Assembly: GCA_001566295.1 (NCBI GenBank)
Contig: KQ964266.1
Span: 248,001-312,000, forward strand
Length of the DNA stretch: 64,000 nt
Direction of reading: 5' to 3'
Source of the DNA: Microdochium bolleyi
Taxonomy: Eukaryota > Ascomycota > Sordariomycetes > Xylariales > Microdochiaceae
Shown here: in pieces, positions 14,101-23,667 of the stretch
How the letters are laid out: each line of letters starts with the position of its first letter
Numbering within the stretch: position 1 is the stretch's first letter
Notes under the pieces: model-generated
What the model saw: the letters and a program-made list of their open reading frames with translations, nothing else
Databases searched by the model: none
What the model was told of the DNA's origin: nothing
Translations under genes and position numbers: made by a program

Positions 14101-14863
14101 CAGAAACAAGATTATCTCCCCGAGGTTACAGCGCTTTCTGGCCCATGACACAGTAGTCGGGCTTGTAGTGTTGTGTGGACTTGCAGGCTGGGGCCGAGGA
14201 TGAACCGATGGCAGCTGCACGCTGCATTGCCGATGCATCTACCCGCTGCGCGGACGTTGCATTCCGGGCGGATGAGCAGAGTCATGTGCAGATCTCCGGG
14301 GTTGGAGGGCCTCAGGTTTCGGCAGGGGCAGGTTTCAAGAGCTGCCAGACGTAGTTGTTGTACTGGCGCTCATTCAAGTGTTCTTGGGCCAGAAGCACAT
14401 GAGCATTTTCGATATGTCTTGAATTGTCCCTACTGCGGGTATTTCACACAGCCCGCCAACGGCGTTGTCGTCGCCGTCAAAGTCTATGGTTATGCCATCA
14501 TCTCCAGTTGTAATTGCAGGTTCCTCATTGCTACTTGAGTGCCATCAAGATAGTCACCATCGTTGATCTGAAGGAATCTAGTAGCTCCGCTACAGGTCTG
14601 CCAACTGTAAAGAGTTCATTGTGCTCCTATCTTTCCGGAGTCAGGCTGGAGATCTGTGCTATTTTGTTTCCAATATCTACGGACTATTCTCGCCGCCTTC
14701 GTAATTGATCTTTTTTATGTAACCAATTCTGTGCATACGAAAATGTCTCTCCCGCCTTGCTCGGTGAGGTTAAAGCCGAGAGAGCATTCGATGACGTGTA
14801 CCGAAAACTCAGTTAGAGCTAAATTGCAAGCATTTACTCGCAACATACATTAGCATTACCAGA

Positions 14864-16690
14864 ATGACAACGCAAGGCCCCGTGAGCGATCAATTTCTTC
14901 TCCATGGGGCAGATATTCGATATAGGATCTTGAGCACGGCCTGCTATAGCATAATAGCTGTCTCGAGAGATGCTTTCGATAAATCCTCGCTTTAGGAACC
15001 AGCCAAGAGAGTCGATGGCTACCGAAAACTCTTCGCAGGCGCGTCAGAGACCGCAAGATTATGGAACAGCCGATTGGGCATATTTGTGGTGGCAGTGGCC
15101 ATCATCACTTGAATATGGTTGGGCAATCTCCGAGAAGGTGTCCTGAAGGACATGATCCTTGGCAACTAAGTGACCCAGACTATCACGATGTGTGTGATTC
15201 TGATCAGACTGGTTTCCACCACACATGCGAGCACTGTCGTTCTGCTGCTTGCTGTAGTCTTCATGGAGATGACCAAGCTCGGTATTCCTCTTCATGGAGT
15301 CCCAAGGGTGTCGATTGAGCGATATTTTAACAGCGATCCAATGGGCGTGCTGAAATTGTTCGTAAGTCACAATCCCCAAAATACGTTGCAGTCGGAAAGA
15401 TTGCCGATGTCCGATGGCACATGTCTTATTGAAGTGCTTGCCAGCTAACGCTGGCTTTTCTTCAGATTGCCTTTATGACGATTCTTTCAACTGTAGCGCA
15501 ATTTAAGTCGACGCTCTTATTGTGGAATGTTGAGAAATACACTATCACGAGATCAGCCGGCAGCATACCCGCGGTGTAAGCATTCTTATGGACGCCTGGG
15601 TCCAGTCCTCGATGACGAAGACGCAACTACTGGTCACTCCCAGCTGCTGTTCCACTACTATTCGCGGAATGGCCTAGATCTACTTCCAGCTCAGCGTGGC
15701 ATGTCAGTGATACTGGATCAAGCATTCGAGCCCTTGCCCCGTTCAGTGGCTCCGACACTAGATCTAGCCTCTTCGAGTTCATCGAGTACGAAGGCATGGG
15801 CAGCCTGTTGGCCAGTCTGACCGGCAACCACTCTTGGGGCTGGAAGCTATCTCAGACCTCCTCTTCTAGGCTTGCTGCAGTACAAAAGTAGCCAAGAACG
15901 ATACACCTGTCTGGCTTTGCTGTACACAACTCTAGTATGGACCACCGCTTGATCCTGTTGCCACTTGGAAACCTGAATCCAGCTTGCTCAGGACCAACGC
16001 GTCTTCCGCAATGTTTGGCAAAGCAAACCCCTCGAATGGGCCACCCGGTTGGATACGGCTGGATCGGGAGCTCATCGACCTCCGACTACAACATTTGAAG
16101 TAGCTGGAGTCGCAATAATTGTTCGTCATTTGACGGGCCTGGGTGACACAGGTTAGTGACCGAGGCCACAGGAACCACTTCACGTATGGTGAGAGTATTG
16201 TAATAACCGTTTGCGTGAGCTGATATGGCCAAGCCATTCTGGTGCCCTCTAGTATCGCCGCAACTGGGTGACGAGCAAACCGAGCTCGGCACTTCCTCGT
16301 CGGACGCAGAGCGACCCGATCTGAAGACGTTTGAGACACTGGAATTCACCCACCACGAACTGTGGAAGCCATTCGGAACAGTGTCGCCACTCTTCCGACT
16401 CGAGGCAAAATGCAAGAGATGCCGGCTGTGGTCCACGCACCGACCCAACCCAGAAGTAGGAAACTTTTCTGGATTCATCCCTGGCTGCCATCACCTATGA
16501 CAAACTCCAGTCGAGCGTCAGAGATCCAGCGGCGACATGGCAAGCACTGCTCACGGCAGCCATCCACAACGCTTACCAAGACCGGCTGCCCGTGTTGATG
16601 ACCAACAGCCCTGTCCGCCTTACGAGAACTGTGCAACGAGGCCAGCCTCGGAATCACAGAGGCTACATCATAGACAAACATATGCATAAT
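14864..16690 (+). pseudogene. Relic of a polytopic fungal membrane protein gene
   Basis: From an ATG at 14864 one frame reads as a hydrophobic-helix protein, with segments such as LWNSRLGIFVVAVAIIT and ITMCVILIRLV. It is interrupted by TAG (14993), TGA (15110) and TAA (15167). A normal intron follows (15362-15465, GTAAGT donor, CTAAC branch, TTCAG acceptor). The next exon reads IAFMTILSTVAQFKST and continues past TAA (15577) and TGA (15613) into a DTGSSIRALAPF-like segment. Around 15.82-15.88 kb the coding signal shifts frame. It then runs with further TGA/TAG codons (15950, 15974, 16154, 16157, 16250, 16322, 16457) to a segment containing AATWQALLTAAIHNAYQDRLP and a final GY near 16.66 kb. 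That order resembles large fungal-specific multi-helix proteins of unknown function (inference from memory of the family style). Every stop can be derived from CAG, CAA or CGA by C-to-T change, as in repeat-induced point mutation. The C-terminal helices expected in the family appear to be missing. Confidence 0.7.
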
Positions 16691-16724
16691 AAGGGCCCAC
16701 AAAAGCAAGAAGTGGGCCCTTATT
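16688..16724. repeat. Perfect 13-bp inverted repeat (hairpin)
   Basis: Left arm 16688-16700 and right arm 16712-16724 are exact reverse complements (core AAGGGCCCAC / GTGGGCCCTT) around an 11-base A-rich loop. It lies exactly where the coding signal of the upstream relic stops. It could be a small foldback element, an insertion footprint or a transcription-terminating structure; the sequence alone does not decide. Confidence 0.85.
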
Positions 16725-17450
16725 TTGATGTTCAGCTCTGCCTCATGCTATGAAGGGAAAGCCACAGGCGTGGAGCAGGCACCAAGGGTGCACACAGTGG
16801 TTCTGGTCCACGCTTGACCCTTTACCAGTCCACTGGTGTGGACCAGGGCCGGCTCTAGTTCACGATTAGCTCGTGGAGTCGCTGGCTGTCCAATCGGTAG
16901 CCGTTGCAGCTGTCGAGCCTTGTCTTTGCCTTCCTATTCCATACCGCAGGTGACGCAAGATCGGTGACGACGGCGACCAGAGCAGGCAGGATGTGAGCGA
17001 TGGCGACTGATAGAGGCAGGCGAGGCTGTGGTTGGCTGGGAATCCGGCTGCCTGGCTGCGGGGCCGTGTCAGACGCGGAGAAGAGGAGAAGGAGCGTGTC
17101 GGAGTTCGGACTGCAGGGGTCTCTCCCCCGTCTATCACGTCTTCTCTCTGGGCTCCTGCCGGCGGCGGCGACGAGGTTGCGCAACTCGTCTGGTTGAACT
17201 CCAGCACCGGTCGAAGCCTGGCTGCTGACACCACCAGGCAATCCCGCTGCCTGCTGCTGCCGTGCATCTCTCCCTGCCCTTTTCTCGCTCCTCCCCAACT
17301 CTTTTGTGACCTGACACAGCATCACAAGTCGTCCCGCGAGACTGGCCGTCTCTTGTGCATAGCTGCTGCCTGACCAGGCCACGCGTTCCGCATTCCGCGT
17401 CCCCCCATCTCAATCCCCAAACCGATTCCGAGTGGAACCACGGCAGCATC
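16725..17450. other. Upstream region of the TSG-repeat protein gene
   Basis: No gene is recognised. It includes the 9-bp inverted repeat and the presumed promoter and 5' leader of the gene starting at 17451. The last 250 bases are rich in C and T, as is common in fungal leaders. Confidence 0.5.
16803..16846. repeat. Perfect 9-bp inverted repeat
   Basis: Arms CTGGTCCAC (16803-16811) and GTGGACCAG (16838-16846) with a 26-base spacer, about 80 bases beyond the 13-bp hairpin. Possibly part of the same palindromic patch. Confidence 0.75.
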
Positions 17451-19613
17451 ATGCCGTACTCGGACAACCTCTACTCGGCAGACGCCGGCGCGGACACGGA
17501 CCAGCACGTGCTCTCCCCGTCCGACGGCTACTTCTCCTCGTCGGCCACGGGCTCGGCGCCCAGCCATGCCACGCCTCATGTCCCGAATGTCATGGTCGCC
17601 GACCCCAGCCTCGAGCAGCGCACCGCTGACGAGGCCGACTCAAAAGCCCGCGAGTCCTACACACCACACCCAGCTCGGGCGTCGTCACCATCAGCACCAA
17701 CAACAACATCATCGGTGCCCCGGTCCACCCTCATCCACGCCCGGCCGCCCTCTGTATATTCCGAGGCCCCTCCGGCGTACAGCCCGTCTGCCTCGTCCCC
17801 GGCCTCTCCAACCAGTCCTCTCAACGACACCACCAGCAACAACAGGAGCTACAACACCTTCAGTGCCACCATGGGTTCATCACAGGAAGCAGAGTACGAC
17901 CCGCTGCTCGGCCGCCGCACGCCGCAGAGCATGACTGGTCGGCCTGCTGACGTGGAAGCTGGTATGCCACGGCGATGGGGCAACAATGACAATAGTGGTA
18001 ACAACAACAACAGCATCCGCTCTCGGCTGCCTAGCTGGGCACGCAACTGGAAGGCCATTGTCGGCGGGATAATCCTCCTGGCCATTGTTCTTGGACTTAT
18101 AGCCGGCCCTGCCCACAATTCAGGCAACGATGTAAACTCCCTCAGACACACCTCACTCAAGTACATCATCACAACGCAGTAGACTAACATGTCGTCGCCA
18201 CAGAGCACCATCGTCCCTTCCCACCCCATCGAGACCAGGCCTGGCGAGCCTGAGTATCACTCACCGTCCGATGGCAACGGGCCCCTCTTCACGCCCAAGC
18301 ACTGCAAGGATGCCAAGTTCCGCTTTGACGACCTGCTGCTCCCCCTCGACGCCACCCATGGCAAAGACCTCAGTCTGGTGCAGAACCTGTACGACGGCGA
18401 GGGCAGGTCCTACTTGTCCGTCTCCGGCGCCGTGACGATTCGGCAGGCCAAGGACGGCCAGTCGCCCGAGATCCGCCTGCAAATGGTCACCGACTACGAG
18501 GACCTGCACCTCAAGGTCACGCTCGACAATCCCGCCCAGCAGATGACCGTCGGTGTCCCGAACAGGGTCCAGGGCGACTACTGGGACAAGCCGCCCTGCC
18601 TCGAGATCCAGGCGACCGTCTGGCTGCCCGCGGACGCCAAGCTCGGCCAGCTTAACGTCGACGTCATCTCGCTCGGCATCTTCACCCTCGACGACCTGTC
18701 GCTGCACCTGGCGAAGCTGCTCAAGCTCACGAGCGTCAGCGGCAACATCGGCTCCGGCCTGCAGAGCGCCGACCAGGTCCTGAGGCTGCCGGCCTCGCAG
18801 TACGCCGCGCCGCCGGGCTCCTACGTCCTCGACTCCCGCGTCGTCAAGGTGCACACCACGAGCGGCCGGATCGACGGGCACTACCCGCTCTACGACGTGC
18901 TCGACCTGCACACGACCTCCGGCAACATCGGCGTCAGCATCACTCCTCACGACGAGCTCTCCTCGGCGCCTCGGTCCGCCGAGCTCACAGTTGGCACGAC
19001 CTCGGGCACCGTCCACGCCAACATGCCCATCGAAGAGGGTGGCGGCGCCGGCGCGAGCAGCAAGATCCCGCGCCGCAACTACGCCGTTACCATCAAGGGC
19101 ACGTCGGGCACCATCGGAGCACGCCTTGTGCAAGGCTCCAACACATACATCCGGACCACGTCCGGTACTCTCGACTTGACGTTCCTCCCTGTCATCGACG
19201 TTGGCAAGTACTCGCCCAAGATTCCTGTCAGCCTCGAAGCTTCGACAACGAGCAGCCACATCGACCTCAAGATCCTCGACCCGGTCTGGTTCGGCACCGG
19301 GAGCAGCAGCACCGCAGACGTCCCCGTCGCCAGCGGCGGTGGACAGGTCCTCGACATGCTCAAGGCGAGCTACAAGACGACCAGCGGCAGCGTCAGCCTG
19401 CGCTACCCGCAGTCCTGGGAGGGCGAGCTGCACGCCGCCACGACGAGCGGGAGCATCGAGGTCCGGGGGCGGGACGTCCAGAAGATCAGCTACGACAAGG
19501 GCTGGGTCGGCCAGGAGATCCTCGTGCGCAAGGGGGCTGCTGGCAGCGGCACGCGCACCGAGGTCAGGACAATGTCGGGCAGCGTCAAGGCTGTGCTGGG
19601 GCTCGAGCGGTGA
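17451..19613 (+). CDS. Membrane-anchored TSG-repeat protein (DUF4097/adhesin-like)
   Basis: Two exons, 17451-18131 and 18204-19613, give 696 aa. The 72-base intron has a CTAAC branch site and CAG acceptor and keeps the frame; the stop reached by reading through it is an intron stop. The start is the first ATG in frame. Residues 1-195 are Ser/Pro/Thr-rich and disordered, with a Y-S-E-A-P-P-A-Y motif. One hydrophobic helix at about 198-220 (IVGGIILLAIVLGLIAG) indicates a type II single-pass membrane protein. From about residue 405 to the end the motif [VT][TMS]SG-x-[IVL] recurs nine or ten times at roughly 20-40-residue spacing (SVSGNIG, TTSGRID, TTSGNIG, TTSGTVH, GTSGTIG, TTSGTLD, TTSGSVS, TTSGSIE, TMSGSVK). 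This pattern is typical of the DUF4097 putative adhesin fold, a repetitive beta structure. Function is unknown. A long antisense ORF over exon 2 is a composition shadow. Confidence 0.85.
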
Positions 19614-21523
19614 AAAACGAATGTGGAATTTTGTCCATATCACGAGAGGTTGGTTGTGACTGATAAAGATAAAAGGAGAGGAAGAAGCGGTTTTCAGAGG
19701 ATTTCTCGAGGAGCGCAGAGAGCTGCGCTGAATGGTGAACAGAGCCAATTGATTCTCTTGGCATTTTCATTCACTCTATGAAGCATTGTTCTCAGTCTAT
19801 CTGGATTACTTTAATGAGCTTAATATACCCACCCTCGCTATGAACCCATGATGAAAGAGAGATGGATGCTCGAACACCGAAACCGTGCTAGCTAGGTGAA
19901 TCTTGCGGTTTCGGACCCTTCTTTCTAGGCTACTCACATCGAGAGGGTAGCGTCTCTTTTGCGGCGCTTCCTCTCAACACACCGGGGGTCCTGTAGAGGT
20001 ATATTTGCGGCAGCTGCAAGCTTCTGAGCCGACATATCAGCCAACGTTGTCTGGCATGCATCGGATTGTCACCGATGCCCATCAATCAGGTGTGTGCCCC
20101 GCCTGAACAGCGGCACCCACGCAACGCGGACTGCTCCATTCAACAGCAAAAGAGATCTGATCCAGACTTGCGAGCACCGTGTAATAGCTACCGATGGCCA
20201 GCTCAAACGAAGGTCTGCTTGCCCTGTCCTGTTCACTGGAGCAAGCTCCAGATGGACCAGCACTCGCCTCGGTACCCCGCCATAGGTGTGTCGTGTCTCT
20301 CACCTCATCAACACAACCGCAGCGCGAAACTCAAACTCGCCACCTCCAGCTGGAGGAGCGGAGATCCCGAGCTGGACCATGGGATAAGCACGCGAACAAC
20401 CTTCGTCACTACTGCACGCTCAAAGGCCTCGGCCTGTCCCTGTGTTCCTGTGGGTGTCATGCCGCACTGCTCTGGATTTCCGTTCATGTGCAAGCAACTC
20501 GTGCAGGAGCGAATGGCGATCCCGTTGCCGCTAATTCGCCAGACTCAAACCCACTAGCACGACCAGGACCACTACTCTTGATACCGGTAGCCTGGCAGAA
20601 GCGCACCTGAGCGTGCATGCGGTGGCTTGTTGCGTGGCGTAATGGCTGGATCTCGCCGTCTACTAGCTGCGGCCTCAGCAACATGGGCGTATTGCCCTGA
20701 GGCGTTCACGTCTGAGTGTATAGTATAGGGGACGATAAGCGTGCCTTGCGGTGGCCTAGGACTTGTTGCCACATCTGCACCGCGGGTGGTGAACATGTGA
20801 GACGCAGCTCTCCGGAGGTAGCTAAGTATGTGCCTCCTGAAGCCACAGCGTCTGGTCTTCAGGCTCACCTCTCTGAGCAAGCCGCGTTCGTCCGCCGTTG
20901 AGATAGAATCCATTGAAGCAATCGCTGTACCTCGGGCAAGCAAGGTCCAGATCATTCCGAAGCCACACACAAACACACCTGCTACTGCCCGCCTTTCCCC
21001 CACGGGCATAAGGCACAAGTGCCACCATATGCACGCCGGAACTGTGTATGTTCTTGGTCCTGCAAGTGCCTGCACCTACCCGCGGCGTGCGTCCTAAGTG
21101 CGTGCCGTGTTCGTATCTCCTCGATGGCGATTGGCGAATGAAATCCCAAAGCTGAGAGTGATCTCCAATCTTCCTCGACCTCCGTGTTGTCGTACAGTGG
21201 AGGGATCTGCCATGCCGCCTCTCCCGAAGTGCGGAGAAAGCCAGAGAAAGCCATGATGGTGGGACGAGACGTGTTGGGCCAAGTCACACAGATATTCCAG
21301 TTGCTTCTCCAATTGTTTGTGTAGCTCTGCACGTCTTAAATAGATGTCAGCTCGTGTTCCCAGCTGTATTATCACACTGGTCTTGCGAACCTGTTTGCTG
21401 CCCAGCTCTTGTAGCCCCCGAGACTCACCACGACACCTTCCCCCCACTTCAGCTCGACAACCGTCTTCGAGCAGCTGCCAATTCTTGTCACAACACGAGA
21501 GTGCCATTTATCCGCCTTGAACC
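19614..21523. other. Intergenic region, nothing recognised
   Basis: About 1.9 kb between two plus-strand genes. Overlapping ORFs near 20.07-20.61 kb and 21.09-21.51 kb occur in several frames and look random. No RNA gene or repeat is apparent. The last few hundred bases are presumably the promoter of the gene at 21524. Confidence 0.5.
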
Positions 21524-22333
21524 ATGTGCGTCGACATCTGGAAGCGTCCGCCTTGTGGGCACAACATCTACCAGAACACATTCCGATGTGAGCACATTGG
21601 CAATGGAGGACACAGTGGAGGGGCTGGGGTTGGGGCAGCCGGCCTACTGGCCGCAGTGCAAAGCTGCAGCAGCTCCGTCTATGACAGCGAGAATGGAGGC
21701 GGCAGCGGCAGCTCCTCTGTCTACGACGAGGGCAGCTGCTGTTCGACTTTTGAAGACGAGTTATATCACCGCAAGCCATCAGCTGCGGAGCTGAGGAGGC
21801 GCAGGCTGTCGTCTCTGTCCTCGTATCTGGCCGGACCTCCTTCTTCCACCTCCCCGTCTGCGACAGGACGCGTCGGAAGCTCCGTGGGCTCGCAATGCAG
21901 GATGATCAAGGCCATCCGGCCGGTGCAAGAACGCGAGTGTCCGGAATGTGCACTGGAATTCGAGGGAACGCGGCGGCGACAGCAACAGTGGTATCAACCG
22001 AGACGATCCGCCACGACGTCGAACAGCCTTCGAGACTCCGGAGGTGGAAGTAGTGGGCTTGCGAGTCCGATTACCTCCACAGATGGGATTCCGCGAATGT
22101 GGGATGCGACGAGTAAGTGCAACTGCCCCAACCAACGATACTGCCTATTTTTGAAACGAGCCGAGATAATCACGTATGTCCTGCTGGACATGCTCCGAAA
22201 GGTATACTGACGATGCCATCTTTGTTTAGGGGCGTCTGTTCAGCGACGAGTCAAGGGTCCGAGCCCGCAGGCATCCGCAACGAGGAGGCTGGAGGATGCC
22301 TTCGCCATGATAGCTCGACAGCAGCGAGTGTGA
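21524..22333 (+). CDS. Small Cys-rich hypothetical protein
   Basis: Exons 21524-22112 and 22230-22333 give 230 aa. The 117-base intron has a GTAAGT donor, a CTGAC branch and a TTTAG acceptor, and splicing replaces an odd hydrophobic tail with a basic C-terminus ending in MIARQQRV. The N-terminus carries a Cys/His cluster (C2, C10, H13, C22, H24) within the first 24 residues. A second Cys pair, CPEC, lies around residue 140. The middle is Gly/Ser-rich, with two copies of an SSVYD motif. The layout suggests a small zinc-binding or disordered regulatory protein of the type common as lineage-restricted genes in filamentous fungi, but no family is recognised. It could also be a secondary transcript with no stable product. 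Confidence 0.6.
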
Positions 22334-23667
22334 GCGGAGGGCGAAAGGGCGGAACTTGTGTGGTGTATTAGGATATTTGGATAGCGCAGAATGCCGTGTG
22401 GCCCTCGAGATCCGGACGGACATTCGATGGTGAGAGATCTGGCGTAATAGGAAGGCGCTCGTCATGAACGGAAAGAGTGACCTTGCGGGCTCAACCTTCC
22501 GACTGGAGCCATCAGCGCTCCCGTCTCCCTCTGCAGCCGCGGGCGAGCAGTTCTGGAGCCGCCTGACAACCGCGAACACAACCATTGTGTTGGGACCCGA
22601 AGTGGCCAGCTGCAGGCGAGTGGATGGGATGCTGTGAGGCAACCTTGGCAGACCTGGGGTAGAAGTGGGGGATATCTTGGGACGGAGAGACGGACAATTT
22701 AGCGCTTTGTTGCAAGTCTCAAGTGCCCGCCTGGCTACACTATTTGAACATTGTCGGGCTAGCTTTGGAACCACTGCCAACGAGCATTGCCGAGCCATGA
22801 CTTGTTCGGCACAACGGACCAGACAGAGTCCCTGACAGACCCAAGGTGGTCGGTCCACAGCCTCCCACGGCCAACGTCCGCAACCAGGGCCCCGGACGCC
22901 ATCGGCGAGCCACTGGTCGTGGTGGAGATGACGACAAGGATCGTCCACACCTGCGCTCTGTGGTCTTTACCCGCCGGTATCTGGACCGGGTCGTTATTTG
23001 CATATTCACAAGGACCAGGCAGGACGAGCACGGAGTAGCTGTGGACGCCGTCCGCAACAAGCTGTGGCCCCAGCCCGCAGAGATGCGGCTTGGCGGTGTC
23101 TTGACTTGTGCCAACGGCCGCGGGGAGGCTTGGAACGACATCATGGATGCTGGTCACAATGCCCTACACAGTAAGGTTCCCCTCTCGTCTCTCGTGGCCA
23201 GCGGCGCCCCCGCCCCTGCCCAGCCCCGACCCCGACCACGACCCCCCTACCCCCTACCCCCCAACTGCGTAGGGCAGCCTCCCAGTGGTTCGCCGGTGAT
23301 CCTTCCCTCCGTTCCTCCTTCCCCAGCCCTGTCCCACCTGCAGCGGGGGACGGAGCTCCTGCCCTTAGCGCTGCTCTGCGCTACTTGACCCGGCTCGACA
23401 CATCTTCGTCCCGAATTCCACGGCCTGCAGGCAACCAACACTCCAAGTTTCGACCGGCTTGCAACAGGCATCTGCCTTGGCCTCTCTCTTCGGTCTGCGA
23501 TCCTTCGACCTTGCTAGCCAACTGCAACAACTGCCTAACGGCCGGTACATAGCACTCCCTTCATGGTTGCGCCGTCTCCTGCCTCGACCCGGTCGCCAAT
23601 CCTCCCGCCTCCAGCCAACCAAGACATTACGCAAGTTTCGGCCCCAGCTATCCTTGAGCGATAGGCG
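22334..23667. other. Intergenic region with weak ORFs on both strands
   Basis: ORFs of 130-240 residues occur on both strands between 22.2 and 23.9 kb, none with a recognisable domain or splice pattern. A minus-strand frame at 22759-23157 is the most protein-like but fully overlaps plus-strand frames of equal quality. It probably contains the promoter and C-rich leader of the WDR48-type gene. Confidence 0.4.

Larger units (their letters stand above)
1..14863. other. Gene-poor region with simple repeats
   Basis: No ORF here combines an ATG start, an extended open frame and recognisable protein features. The ORFs present are short, overlap on both strands and look random in composition. What can be seen are microsatellites (CA, TGCA, ACC, AATC, CAGG and TCG runs), a purine-rich tract near 1.4 kb and a CT tract near 11.16 kb. 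GC appears lower from about 9.5 kb onward, and faint protein-like stretches occur near 13.85-14.64 kb on the minus strand (see findings). Multi-exon genes with short exons, or non-coding RNA genes, cannot be excluded by eye. Confidence 0.6.

Noticed and set aside
18261..19748. 495-codon ORF antisense to the TSG-repeat gene
   Set aside because: It mirrors the GC-rich third positions of the sense exon, has highly biased Val/Ala/Asp/Arg composition and no domain; the sense protein has a clear repeat structure.
22759..23157. 132-codon minus-strand ORF with moderately protein-like sequence
   Set aside because: Equally long plus-strand frames cover the same bases and no homology, splice site or partner exon could be found by eye.
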